NCBI GenBank assembly: GCA_028554755.1
Contig: JAPTOF010000007.1
Coordinates: 12,819,001-12,883,000 of the forward strand
Origin: Cordia subcordata
Taxonomy: Eukaryota; Streptophyta; Magnoliopsida; Boraginales; Cordiaceae
Direction: 5' to 3'
DNA length: 64,000 nt
A model generated the notes under the pieces. That model was not told the origin of the DNA and searched no databases. It saw nothing but the letters and a program-made list of their open reading frames with translations. Numbering within the stretch: the stretch's first letter is position 1; every line of letters begins with the position of its first letter. Of the stretch, positions 1-10,935 are shown in pieces. The position numbers and the translations under genes are program-made.

Positions 1-103
1 CCGGGCTAGGTCCGCAAAAGGAAGGCTTTGGGCTAGAGGAGCCCGGATGAGTTCAGGCCCATTGGAGGTCAGAGCTCGGTCATTTCAGTAGGATAAGGCT
101 GTA
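1..103. repeat. Flanking repeat, left part (split by Sirevirus-1)
   Basis: No coding potential seen. Bases 6-42 recur with 4 mismatches at 10338-10374. Bases 99-103 (CTGTA) form the left target-site duplication of the element starting at 104. Without that element, this piece would join 9875-10375, which looks like a gypsy LTR. The call is an inference from context. Confidence 0.4.
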
Positions 104-1435
104 TGTTGGCTAAATACTAGTTATTAATTTTAATGATGCAAATTTGATATGCTTTTATAATTGTTTTACTAAAGAGTATCTTGTGAAAATAAGTGCTAAA
201 TTGAGTCGAAAGATGCTTGGAAGATGGAAGAAGATGAGCAAATGAGCATTATCGAAGAAGAAGAAGATGAGAAGGCGTAAGGAGGAGAAGAGGCATCATA
301 AGGGGTACCAGACGTTCTTGCTTTTCTTGTGAAATGCCTAAGTATTGCAAGCTTTTGGCTTAAATCTTTATTTTTATTACTCAAATACTTTAAATCTCAT
401 GCATATTAGATTTCATAAAAGCATAAATGATTTTGAATGCGCACTTAGTGTAAATATGTGTTTTTGAAGTATTTCTAGTCATAAAAAGTATATACAAAAT
501 GTCTTAAAAAGATTTGGAGTTATGAAAATTGTGCTTAAAACGTTTTCAGGCTAAGTTTGGCTTTACTTCACTCTCTGGAGCGGCTGAACCCCCCAGCCGG
601 TCGACCGGCTGACCGGAGAGGGTCGCCTGGCCGAAACTGAAAGTGAAAGACAAAGCCGGACCCCGTAGCTGGTCGACCGGTTAAGGTGTCCAGCCTAGTC
701 AGAGAGGGCCAAGAGGAGGCCGGACGATCCAGCCGATCGACCAGTTGAACGGGTTGCTGTAATAAATGCACTAGCCATTTATTACTGTTCTGGCCATTTT
801 TCTCCTCTTTTCTTCCACCTACCAAAGCCCTAACTCAAAAATCTCTTTAAATACATCTTCAAAACACATTCAAATCATCAAAATTCAAGCTTGCAAAATC
901 TTATATCGTCATTCAACTGAGCTTTGAGCCATTCTTGCAATATCTTTGAGCTTTCAAGAGCTTCATTAATTGTTATATACTCTTTTGAGAAGACATTTCA
1001 GATTCTCTATCATTTCTTAATCCTTTGATTATATACACACTTTGAGAGCTAAAAATCTTGAGAGATACATTCATTATAGCTTGTAAAATTGTGGGGAAAT
1101 CCTAAAGAGTGGGACTCTTGGGTTCTTTGAAGTTGGGTTTCAAAGAGGTGTAAAAATTGGTCTTTGCTTCACCAAGATTTGAAGAAGCAATTTAGTGAAG
1201 ATTGTTGAAGTCCTAAGGGGAGTATCCTTGGGCGGTGGACGTAGACTTGGCTGAACCACCTTAAATCATTTGTCTTCCTTATCTCTACTCTTTATTAATT
1301 TTATTTACTTGTATTGTTTACATTGTGCTTGATAAATTACTTGACAGAAATAGTTAAATTTCTGAGAATTTTTAAAAATGAAAATTAGTAAACATATCTT
1401 ACTTCACCCTCCTTCTTAAGATATTTGCACTCATA
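104..1435 (+). repeat. 5' LTR of Sirevirus-1
   Basis: Begins TGTTGG and ends just before the primer site. It matches 8547-9869. A TATA-like TTTAAATA lies near 846-853, so transcripts would start shortly after. Three palindromic GGTCGACC-type motifs lie upstream of it at 595-610 (perfect), 667-682 and 731-746. Bases 795-1216 differ from the 3' LTR at only one position, while the outer parts are clearly diverged. Open frames inside the LTR (for example 196-384 on the - strand) look incidental. Confidence 0.93.
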
Positions 1436-1437
1436 AT

Positions 1438-1450
1438 TGGTATTAGAGCT
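1438..1450 (+). other. Primer binding site (initiator Met tRNA type), Sirevirus-1
   Basis: TGGTATTAGAGCT lies two bases after the LTR end. Copia elements usually carry TGGTATCAGAGC, complementary to the 3' end of initiator tRNA-Met. The C-to-T change fits decay of a methylated cytosine. Confidence 0.85.
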
Positions 1451-1494
1451 AGGGTTCTACCTATAGTCTAACAACTAGTAGAATCTTAGCAAAT

Positions 1495-3195
1495 ATCGAG
1501 GGAATTTCTATTAAGCCAGCACCCCCTTTTGATGGAACAAATTACGCATTTTGAAAAATGAGAATGAAAGTATTTATATAATTACATGATTATAAAGCTT
1601 GGAGAATTATAGAAAATACACCTATTTTACCTACAAAATTAGAAGAGGATAGGAGAGTACCCAAACCTGAAAATGAATGGAATGATGAACATATTAAGCT
1701 ATTTGAGTTAAATAAAAAAGCATTACATTATTTATTCAATGCCATGAATATCACTGAATTTGCAAGGGTAATGGGGTGCACTTCGGCTAAGGAACTTTGG
1801 GACCAATTAGAAGTAACTTATGAAGGAACTAGTCAAGTAAAAGAATCTAGGATTGCTATGCTTGTACATAGATATGAATTGTTTAAGATGCTTACCAATG
1901 AAAATGTTGAGCAAATGTTTTCTAGATTTGTTGAAATTACTAACAGCTTGAAAGCACTTGAAAAGGATTATTCCAATGTAGATAAAGTAAGGAAAGTGCT
2001 AAGGAACTTGCCATCATCATGACAATCAAAAGTCACGGCCATCAAGGAAGCTAAGGATTTAAATACATTGGAGCTTATTGAGCTCATTGGATTACTCATG
2101 ACTCATAAGCTTGAAATAAAAGACCATGAAGAGGAAGAGAGAAAAGCAAAGAAGTCCATTGCGCTCGTTGCGTCAAAATACACATCAAGTGACGATGAAG
2201 AAGATGATGAGGACCCGGAAGATGAGGAATTGCACTTCTTGCTCGGAACTTCAAAAAATTCATGAAGTTTAGAAAGATGAAAAAAGGGGCATCTTCAAGC
2301 AATACAAATTGGAGGAAGAAGGGAAAAGAAAGCAAAGACTTCAAGAGGACAAAAGAAACAAAAGGCGACGAATTGAAATGCTTCAATTGCAACAAGCCGG
2401 GACACATAAAAGTAAATTGTCCAAAGCTTTCAAAGAAGAAAAAAGGCAAGACACTCAAAGCCACTTGGGACACCTCCGAAAGTGAAGAAGATGTAGAAGA
2501 GCAACATTAGGTAGCCAAGTTTTGCCTCATGGCCAATGAGGCTGAGGTACTATCTTCACCTTCTCCATCTATCTATTATTCATCTAGTGAAGAAGAGGAA
2601 GAGGAATATAGCTTTGATAAACTAAAAGATGCATTTTCTAAATTACATGATGATCTATCTCTAGCTTTAGCAAAAAATAAGCAAATGCATAGAAAACATG
2701 TTCTTGATGAAAAAGAAATTTTAGAAAAGAAAAATGCCTCTCTCATAGAAAAGATGGAAATCTTGGAGAAAGAAAATGATTCATATGGCAGAGATTTTGT
2801 GAAATTTGAAAAAGAGGTTAAAGATTTAAAAAAGAAAAATATGAACTTGAATGGAAACATTAAGAAATTTACAAATGACAAGGAGAATTTTGAAAAACTC
2901 CTTGGAAGTCAAAAAATGGCTTTTGACAAAAGTATTTTAAAATCTATTTTGTCAAAGCTTCTACCACTACATCCTCCTGTTCACCAAAATCTAATATTAC
3001 TTGTACATATTGTGAAAAGAAAGGACATGAATCTACTCATTGTTACTACAAGAAACTTTGTGATAGAGGATCACATGTTTCACATTGGCAAAGACCTCAA
3101 TGGGTGGTAAAAAACAAAAATTGAAACTAACACCAAGGACCCAAAGTGTTGGGGACCCCAAAATAAAGAATTGCATTTGAATTTCATATGTGTAG
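1495..3195 (+). pseudogene. gag of Sirevirus-1 (broken)
   Basis: Capsid/nucleocapsid region of the polyprotein, which would form cytoplasmic particles. The N-terminal part reads EGISIK..FDGTNYAF, as in UBN2/DUF4219-type copia gags; the likely start codon is ATC here but ATG in the other two copies. In-frame stops occur near 1550 and 1580 and at 2022, with a frameshift near 2240. A CCHC knuckle (CFNCNKPGHIKVNC) lies near 2380-2421. A charged coiled-coil segment with many K, E and L residues spans 2580-2900. A second knuckle (CTYCEKKGHESTHC) lies near 3001-3042 in a shifted frame. It continues toward protease, as in a single gag-pol ORF. Confidence 0.9.
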
Positions 3196-3560
3196 GTGTG
3201 CAATGAAAGCAAAACAAGCAAAATGAAGTGGATCTTGGATAGTTGTTGTTCCAAGCACATGACGGGAAACTCTTCACTCTTCTACAAATTAAAAAAGATA
3301 AAAGGAGGAGACGTTACCTTTGGTGACAATAGCAAAGGAAAAATAATCGGAAAAGGAAGCATTGGTAATGAAAATTCTCTTACTATACATAATGTCTTAC
3401 TTGTAGAAGGCCTAGAATTTAACCTCCTTAGTGTTAGTTAGTTGTGTGACAAAGGTCATAAAATAGTTTTTCAATCCTCTAGTTGCATTGTGTACGAATG
3501 TGGAAGTGACAATATATTATTTGTGGTTAAGTGAAATGAAAATGTCTACACCATGGAAAT
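3196..3560 (+). pseudogene. Aspartic protease domain of Sirevirus-1 pol
   Basis: The copia retropepsin that would cut the gag-pol polyprotein. The active-site region reads WILDSCCSKHMTG near 3228-3266; the usual D-S-G has become D-S-C, a glycine loss expected to disable it. Family-typical downstream signals are visible (VTFGDNSKGKIIGKGSIG, then NVLLV..LEFNLLSVS). A stop at 3439-3441 interrupts the frame just before LCDKGH. It lies between the gag knuckle and the pre-integrase region, the expected copia position. Confidence 0.88.
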
Positions 3561-4480
3561 TGATCAACTTGTGTGTCAACATGTTAAATGCTTGTCTGTT
3601 GTGCATGATAATGCTTGGTTATGGCATAGAAGATTAGGACATGCAAGTATGAGCTTGTTGAATGATTTATCATAGCATGATCTAGCTAGAGATTTACCAA
3701 AGCTAAAGTTTGAAAAAGATAAAATTTGTGAGGCTTGTCAATTAGGGAAACAACTAAAACATCTTTCAAATCCCTAAATAAAGTTTCAATAAATAGAGCA
3801 TTGCAATGATTACATATGGATTTGTTTAGACCTATTGATGTGGGTAGCTTAAGAGGTTCTAGATATAAATTTGTAGTAGTAGATGATTATACTAGATTTA
3901 CATAGGTCATGTTCCTTGCTCATAAAAATGATTCCTTCAATGAATTTGCAAAATTGTGCAGAAAAGTGCAAAATGGGAAAAGCTATTTTATAACTTATAT
4001 CCGTAGTGATAATGGTACCGAATATGTGAACACTCCTTTCATGAACTTTTGTGATGAACATGGCATTGAATACAACTTTTCGGCCCCTCGGACTCAACAA
4101 AATGGGGTAGTAGAGAGGAAGAATCATACATTACAAAAAATGTTAAACACCGCATATTATGCGCAAAATAGGGTTTTAATTAGACCTATCTTAAATAAAA
4201 CTCCATATGAACTATGACATGGAAAAACACCAAAAATTTCATACTTCAAAGTGTTTGGTCGTAAATGTTTTATCCTAAATACTAAGGATCACCTAAGAAA
4301 ATTTGATGCTAAATTGAATGAAGGCATATTTTTGGGTTATTCCACAAAGAGTAAAGCATATAGAGTTTATAATAAAAGAACCATTGTTGTGGAAGAATGA
4401 ATGCATTTTACATTTGATGAGACAAACCCATTTGAGCTGAGAAGGGAAAATGACGTTGTAGGTTATCTTTTGGAAAAAGA
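3561..4480 (+). pseudogene. Integrase of Sirevirus-1 pol
   Basis: The integrase that would insert cDNA into chromosomes. The zinc-binding HHCC region is seen as HRRLGHASM (near 3624) and CEACQLGK (near 3730). The catalytic core keeps all three acidic residues in recognisable context: HMDLF, RSDNGTEYV and QNGVVERKNHT. The C-terminal part shows HGKTPKISYFKVFG and the GY-type segment IFLGYSTKSKAYRVYN. Stops at about 3670 and 3904 and at 4215-4217, and a frameshift near 3750, break the frame. Confidence 0.9.
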
Positions 4481-4779
4481 CAACACTTGAAGATCCAACT
4501 CCAAAAGACAAAGAAACTCTAACAAAATAAGAGGATGCAAAGCAAGAAGAAGAATATCAAGAAAAGAGGTCTCAAGCCAATATGGAGAGTGAAAAATGCT
4601 CAAACAAAGGAAACATTGAAACCAAAGAAACTCATCGAGACCTACCGAAGAGTTGGAAGTTTGTAAAAAACCATCCTCAAGATCAAATCCTCGGTGATCC
4701 AAATGAAGGAGTAAGAACTAGGCATAACATTAATGCTTTTTGTGACATTATACATTTATTTTTCATATTGAACCAAAAA

Positions 4780-5745
4780 ATGTTAAAGAAGCATTACTTG
4801 ATAAAAATTGGATAATTTCCATGCAAGAAGAACTTAACCAATTTGAAAGAAATAAAGTTTGGAAATTAGTCAAAAGGCCTAGAGATAGGCCGGTAATAAG
4901 AACAAAATGGGTATTTAGAAACAAACAAGATGAGGCTAGTGTAGTAACTAGGAACAAGGCTAGACTAGTAGCCCAAAGATATAATCAAGAAGAAGGAATT
5001 GATTATGATGAGACCTATGCCCCTGTAGCTAGACTTGAATCCATTCGTATATTACTTGCATTTGCATGTTACATGGATTTCAAACTCTATCAAATGGATG
5101 TTAAAAGTGCCTTTTTGAATGGCTTCATTGAAGAAGAAGTTTATGTTGAACAACCCCCCAGTTTTGAATATTCATGTTTTCCAAATCATGGCTTTAAACT
5201 AGAAAAAACATTAAATGGTTTAAAGCAAGCTCCTAGAGCTTGGTATGAAAGACTTAGTGGATTTCTTGTGGAAAACAACTTTGAAAAAGGAAAACTTGAT
5301 TCTACCTTGTTTATTAAAAAAGAAGGGAATGACATTCTACTTGTACAAATCTATGTTGATGGTATAATCTTTGGTGCTACTAACGTATCTTTATGTGAGA
5401 GCTTTTCTAAGTGTATACACAAGGAGTTCGAGATAAGCATGATGGGAGGCTGAACATTCTTTCTTGGACTCCAAATCAAACAAGCAAAGGAGGGGATCTT
5501 CATCAATCAAGCCAAATACACCAAGGAAAATATCAAAAAGTTTGGGATTGAAGATGCAAAGGAGATTGGAACTCCCATAAGCCCCTCAACAAAGTTGGAT
5601 AAGGACGAGAAAGGTAAACTTGTCGATGAGAAAAAATACAGAGGTATGATTGGTAGCTTACTATATTTAACTGCCTCTAGACCAGATATCATGTTTGCAG
5701 TTTGCTTATGTTCTAAATTTGAATCTAATCCTAAGGAAACTTAGT
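4780..5745 (+). pseudogene. Reverse transcriptase of Sirevirus-1 pol (RVT_2 type)
   Basis: The copia RT that would copy the element RNA into DNA. A long open segment (4821-5453) carries TKWVFRNKQDE, ARLVAQRYNQEEGIDYDETY, LYQMDVKSAFLNG and GLKQAPRAWYERL. The catalytic YVDD box reads YVDG at 5352-5363, losing one of two metal-binding aspartates; copies 2 and 3 retain YVDD. After a stop at 5451-5453 the frame resumes (TFFLGLQIKQ) and runs to about 5740, where a frameshift precedes RNase H. Confidence 0.93.
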
Positions 5746-6292
5746 TGCTGTAAAAAGAATCATTAGATATCTTAAGGGAACAAGTAATCTAGGGTTTTGG
5801 TATGCAAAAGGAACTTCATTTGACTTATGTGAATTTTCTGATGCTGACTACGCTAGATGTATAGTAGATTGTAAAAGCACTAGTGCAACTTGTCGATTCT
5901 TAGGACACTCTTTAGTTTCTTGGTCATGTAGGAAACAAAATAGTGTAGCCATCTCTACCACCGAAGCTGAATATATTGCAGTTGGTAGTTGTGTAGCGCA
6001 AATTTTATGGATGAAACAAAATTTACTTGATTATGGATTTCAATATGATCATGTTCCCATATATTGTGATAATACTAGTGCAATTAATCTTACTAAAAAC
6101 CTAATTCAACATGCAAGAACTAAGCATATTGAGATTAGGCACCATTGCATTAGAGATCATATACAAAAAGAAAATATCATACTTGAATTTGTTGATACGT
6201 TACTTCAAGTTGCTGATATTTTTACTAAACCATTGCATGAGAATCAATTTTGCAAGATTAGAAAAGAAATTGGAATGATAACAAGTGGTTAA
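5746..6292 (+). pseudogene. RNase H of Sirevirus-1 pol
   Basis: The RNase H that would remove the RNA template during cDNA synthesis. Motifs seen: STTEAEYIAVGSC, QILWMKQNLLDYG, PIYCDNTSAINLTKN, ARTKHIEIRHHCIRDH and ADIFTKPL, all typical of copia RNase H ends. The last part is open from 6011 to the stop at 6290-6292. It ends the pol polyprotein; a TA microsatellite follows directly. Confidence 0.92.
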
Positions 6293-6673
6293 AATGCATA
6301 TATATATATATATATATGTGTGTGTTTATATGGCTTGGGCATGAAAAAATATGCATTTAGGCACTTTCTAACCTGGCCGGTTGATCGGTTGACTGAAGCT
6401 ATAAGGCGTTTGGCTAAAAAGAAAAATTTAAGGTGCTCTCTGATCTAGCCAGTCGACCTAGCCGAACAAGGACAAGGTTAAAAATTTAGGGTTTTAACCC
6501 CAAAATCACTCAATTCCTCCCAAATTTTTTAAAACCTAACCAAATATTCTCTCAAACCCACTCTTAATTCTTCAAATTTTAACCATATTCTTTCAAAATT
6601 CTTCCTATATTTTGATTACCGCTTCAAAAAACTAGTTTTCACTGATTCAAATTTCCAAAAACCACGCAAAATC
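6293..6673 (+). other. Pol-ORF3 spacer with TA repeat and palindromic motifs
   Basis: No coding signal. A (TA)n/(TG)n run occupies about 6297-6328. Two variants of the GGTCGACC-type palindrome lie at 6375-6393 and within 6436-6464, the second next to CTCTCTG as in the LTRs. A pyrimidine-rich, CAAA-rich stretch (about 6500-6660) leads up to the ATG of the third ORF and could be its 5' leader. Equivalent spacers occur in the other two copies. Confidence 0.7.
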
Positions 6674-8033
6674 ATGGTGAATCCAAGAGCTAGAGGCCAA
6701 GAACATGGAAGAAGAGGAAAGAGGGCAAGAACACAATTTCCTCCACCACCCGTATCAAAGATTTAAGGAAAACATTCAATCCTGTACGGTAAATTTCTCG
6801 TGGACTCAGATTTTGATGGTACTGATATTCTTCCGTTATTTGAGGATTGGTGTATGTTCATGCACTTACATTGTGGTGTTCAAGATAAATTGGTAATAGA
6901 GTTTTATGAAAATCTTGAAGTGCATCATAGGAGTCCAAAAATAGAATTAGCATCGACTATTTGTGGAACTAGCTTCATACTCAATGAGGCTAAATTGCAT
7001 GAAATTTTTAAGATACCTGGGGAAGGAGAAGGGCATTACAATAGTCAAGGATGGTCGGAAGGGCTTAAGGATACTGGCATGCCAGGAGAGGTTATAGAAT
7101 ATATGTGGAAGGATATAAGACGTAAGATTCCAGATTTGGTTCTTCCATTGTTAAGGGACGTTAATTTCAATATGAGAATTACTTTTAAAATCATTAGTGA
7201 AGTAATTCTTCTTAGGAACATCAATGATGGAAAGATTCCAGTTATGGATGCTTATATTTAGTATAGCCTCAAGAAGAAAACTAAGATAGCATTGCCTTTT
7301 CTTCTACACCATATGCTGCATATAAATGGAAAAGACGGAGGTATGGCATGGCATTGATGTATATCTTCGCCCACTTTAATATTTCCTCAAATGCACCATT
7401 TTGAAAGTTTGCTTGGAATTTTGATATGCTTTATATGAACTTTATGGGAATTTATTGGTACAATGGTGAACCAATAAACAGGGAGACATTCAGAAACTTA
7501 CCTCAAGATATTCAGGCAGCAATTAAATCTAGAACTAAAGACAGGACTACTTTTACAAATCCTATCTATGGGCCAGATGCACAGCATATTGATGATATAC
7601 TTGAGGGAATAGATGTCACTCTAGAAGAAGAAAAGGTGCCAGAACAAGAAGGGGAAGCAAATTTAGGTATACCAGGAACAATCCCTATGGTTGTTAGCAC
7701 TTCGGAGGATGAAGAAATAGGTCTTGAGGAGGTTACACTTAGGAGAGTGATGGGAGAATCCAGAGTACAAGAGCGTATTGACAACAACGGCGGGTTGAAA
7801 TGCAATGAGGTACAGGGTCTAGCTCCATGGGACAATAAGAAGACCCCTCAGTAATGGATCAAATTCTTTCACAGCTGCAAGCTCTAAATACGGGGATGGG
7901 CGAAATGAGGAACACAATAAACAATCAATGGACTGAGCTTACTCGTTGGAGGGAACACATTGATTTAGAAATGGTGAGCATGCGTTCTGATATGTAGCAG
8001 TATTTCAGGGATCACCATGACCATGCACCATGA
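6674..8033 (+). pseudogene. Third ORF of Sirevirus-1, downstream of RNase H (function unknown)
   Basis: A separate gene in the slot where Sireviruses may carry an env-like ORF. It starts MVNPRARGQ with a basic N-terminus and has a stop near 6764. Open parts are 6800-7261 and 7426-7854; a frameshift near 7340 separates them and another near 7850 precedes a short helical tail. Visible motifs: EFYENLEVHHRSP, GEGHYNSQGW, ALPFLLHHML, FAWNFDMLYMNFMGIYW and LGIPGTIPMVVS, followed by an acidic stretch. No signal peptide or membrane segment is evident, so an envelope role is not supported. The arrangement recalls the putative plant transposon protein family (PF20167), from memory only. Homologues lie at 15378-16590 and 56921-57188. 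Confidence 0.75.
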
Positions 8034-8546
8034 TCTTACTTCAAGATTTATTTTTAGTACTAGAAAATGATTTTAAGTCAATTTTTTAGTTTGTTTTCAA
8101 TTTCTAACTGGTGGTATTACTTTTGCTTCATCATTTTTCAATTTTATGGATTAAACTTTTATGACGTATGCTTATCCTATTATTACTTACATTTTCTTCC
8201 TTTCTATTTTTTGATGATGCCAAAGTGGGAGAAGGAAAAGGAAAGAATAGGAGCACATGAGCACATAAGGAGCACTAATAATCTATTACTTGCTTGAGTT
8301 GACTATTTGTGATTCCTTGAACTAATAGTTGATTTACTTGAGCACATATTGCTTGAGCACATATAGTTTGTGCCTTGATTGCTTGAACTAATAGTTACGT
8401 TGCTTGAGATGATTACTTGTGTAAGCTAAATTGACAAGGGAAGCATTTCCCAAAAATGATTTTTACTTGAAAAAGAATGCTCATATTAAGGGGGAGTATT
8501 TTTGCTCATGTCCTTAATAATTTGACATCATCAAAAAAGGGGAGAT
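8034..8546 (+). promoter_or_regulatory. 3' untranslated region with repeated polypurine tracts, Sirevirus-1
   Basis: Non-coding. Purine runs occur at about 8222-8250 (GGGAGAAGGAAAAGGAAAG), near 8488-8498 (AAGGGGGAG) and at 8533-8546 (AAAAAAGGGGAGAT), the last directly before the 3' LTR. The last is the expected primer for plus-strand DNA synthesis. More than one polypurine tract before the 3' LTR is, as I recall, a Sirevirus trait. Confidence 0.8.
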
Positions 8547-9869
8547 TGTTGGTTAAATATGAGTTATTAATTTTGGTGAAGCAAATTTGATATGCATTTA
8601 TAATGGTTTTACTAAAGAGCATCTTGTGAAACTAAGTGCTAAATTGAGTAGACGGATGCTTGGAAGATGGAAGAAGATGAGCAAATGAGCATTATCGAAG
8701 AAGAAGAAGATGCGAAAGCATAAGGAGGAAAAGAGGTGTCATAAGGGGTACCAGACGTTCTTGCTCTTCTTATGAAATGCCTAAGTATTGCAAGTGTTTG
8801 GCTTAAATCTTTATTTTTATAACTCAAACACTTTAAATCTTATGCATATTAGATTTCATAAAAGCATAAATGATTTTGAATGCGCACTTAGTGTAAATAT
8901 GTGTTTTTGAAGTGTTTCCAGTCATAAAAAATATTTACAAAATGTCTTAAAAGGATTTGGAATTATGAAAATTGTGCTTAAAACATTTTCAGGCTAAGTT
9001 TGGCTTTATTTCACTCTCTGGAGTGGCCGGACCCCCCACGACCGACTGATCGGGAAGGGTCGCTTGGCCAAAATAGAAAGTGAAAGACAAAGCTGGACCC
9101 CCTAGCTGGTCGACCGGCCAAGGCGTCCGGTCTAGTCAGAGAGGGCCAAGAGGAGGCCGGACAACCCAGCTGGTTGACCAGCTGAGCGAGTTGTTGTAAT
9201 AAATGCATTAGCTGTTTATTACCATTCTAGTCATTTTTCTCCTCTTTTCTTCCACCTACCAAAGCCCTAACTCAAAAATCTCTTTAAATACATCTTCAAA
9301 ACACATTCAAATCATCAAAATTCAAGCTTGCAAAATCTTATATCGTCATTCAACTGAGCTTTGAGCCATTCTTGTAATATCTTTGAGCTTTCAAGAGCTT
9401 CATTAATTGTTATATACTCTTTTGAGAAGACATTTCAGATTCTCTATCATTTCTTAATCCTTTGATTATATACACACTTTGAGAGCTAAAAATCTTGAGA
9501 GATACATTCATTATAGCTTGTAAAATTGTGGGGAAATCCTAAAGAGTGGGACTCTTGGGTTCTTTGAAGTTGGGTTTCAAAGAGGTGTAAAAATTGGTCT
9601 TTGCTTCACCAAGATTTGAAGAAGCAATTTAGTGAAGATTGTTGAAGTCCTAAAAGGAGCATCCTTGGGCGGTGGAATAGGCTTGGCCGAACCACCTTAA
9701 ATCGTTTGTCTTCCTTATCTTTACACTTTATTTACTTTTATTTACTTGTATTTTTTACATTGTGTTTTATAAATTGCTTGATAGAAATAGTTAAATTTCT
9801 GAGAATTTTTAAAAATAAAAATTGGTAAACATATCTTTATTCACTGCCCTGAAGATATTTGCACTTACA
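8547..9869 (+). repeat. 3' LTR of Sirevirus-1
   Basis: Begins TGTTGG after the polypurine tract and ends CTTACA; CTCTA follows. It pairs with 104-1435. Its first 40 bases differ from the 5' LTR at 6 positions, but 9232-9653 matches 795-1216 with one mismatch and no gap. Palindromic motifs at 9104-9120 and 9168-9183 match those of the 5' LTR. Confidence 0.93.
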
Positions 9870-9874
9870 CTCTA

Positions 9875-10375
9875 AACCTAAGTTGGGCAAAAGGTGACTT
9901 CTATGGTGGTTCTATTGCGGTTATACCTCTTTGTAAGGCTTATCAGCTTCTTTAACTGATAGACTTTGTGAGAGTTCTAAATCAATCCAAAGACTCCTTC
10001 ACTTCATGTTATAAATACTCGTTCATCCGCTGGCTAATAGGCATCACACACATCACCTAAAGACTTGTCTTACCCATTTCTAGCTCGGATCATCTCATTG
10101 ACTTGAGCGTCTGAGGTTCTTTGGCTGGCACCATACTGGCTGGAAACATCCGAGCGCACACATTGTGTGATGTGTGAATTAAGACTCTATGTCAAAGCGC
10201 AAGTCAAGTCTATTTTGAGAAAGTTTTGATCTTAGTTGGTCAGAAGGATTTGCCCACCTCAAGTTGAAGAGGGCAACTGATATAGGTATGATCCAACCCG
10301 TTATAGGTACTAGGTCGTCAGCCCGCAGTTTACCAGCCTAGGTCCATAAAAGGAAGGCTTTAGGCTAGAGAAGCA
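9875..10375 (+). repeat. Probable gypsy LTR fragment flanking Sirevirus-1
   Basis: Non-coding. It contains TATAAATA near 10011-10018, then about 75 bases later TTGACTTGAGCGTCTGAGG, followed by CTTTGGCTGG and a second ACTGGCTGG. This resembles the transcript-start and polyadenylation part of Tat/Retand-type gypsy LTRs (recalled, not searched). Its last 37 bases repeat bases 6-42 of the window. Confidence 0.45.
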
Positions 10376-10743
10376 TGTTAGGACCTAAGTTGCTATATCA
10401 TAGGCTTTGAATTTCCATGTTTAAAAAAATTATGACACAAATCTAATATAGTAGCGGAAATAGCAACAAATTTGCATTTGCACATATGACACAACATAAT
10501 ATTAACAAAAAAGTATTAAAGTTAAGGTGATATACCTTCAAAGCTTGTAGATGAAGGTGATGGCCAATAGCCTCCCAATCGGTCTTCTTCGCTATGGTCA
10601 CTTGTAATAGCTTGGATGTATAGTGCTATATAGTGGGCAGGCACTGGCTATAATTGAGGATCAATTGGTGTAATATGTGTTTTAGGTGTACTTTTTGAAA
10701 TTTCCTACATATAAGTTCTTAGAATAGTAAGGAGACTTATGCT

Positions 10744-10935
10744 GTGTTTGTTATATGCTTATCATAAGATCTTATTTCTTATAAGATCTTATTCTAACAG
10801 TAGTGCTTGTTTATAGCTTAAAATAAGATTCTTATGATAAGATCTTTTTTTTTAAATAACTATAAGAAATAAGATGCTGATTTGAAGCTTATATCTTATC
10901 AGCTTTATAGAAGGGACACGCTTGGCATTTATAAA
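10744..10935. repeat. Palindrome-rich MITE-like segment
   Basis: Two copies of the perfect palindrome ATAAGATCTTAT lie at 10764-10775 and 10781-10792; an inverted relative (CTTATGATAAGATC) lies near 10831-10844 and more TAAGAT/CTTATC words follow to about 10905. The segment could fold on itself, as miniature inverted-repeat elements do. Matching terminal repeats and a target duplication were not found, so the boundaries are approximate. Confidence 0.35.

Larger units (their letters stand above)
104..9869 (+). mobile_element. Sirevirus-1: Ty1/copia LTR retrotransposon, full-length but inactive
   Basis: A complete element with two LTRs (104-1435 and 8547-9869), an initiator-Met-type primer site, gag, protease, integrase, RT, RNase H, an additional ORF and a polypurine tract. 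Integrase lies before RT, which is the copia order. The long coiled-coil gag, 1.3 kb LTRs and extra 3' ORF fit the Sirevirus (SIRE/Maximus) lineage. The flanking 5-mers CTGTA (99-103) and CTCTA (9870-9874) are probably a target-site duplication with one change. Many stops and frameshifts show that it is defective. Two related copies lie on the other strand in this window. Confidence 0.95.

Noticed and set aside
196..384. Serine-rich antisense open frame, repeated at 8639-8827
   Set aside because: It lies in paired LTRs and is the complement of a GAAGAAGAAG run.
6674..8033. Envelope protein call for the third Sirevirus ORF
   Set aside because: No signal peptide, transmembrane segment or fusion-like motif is visible; only the position resembles env.
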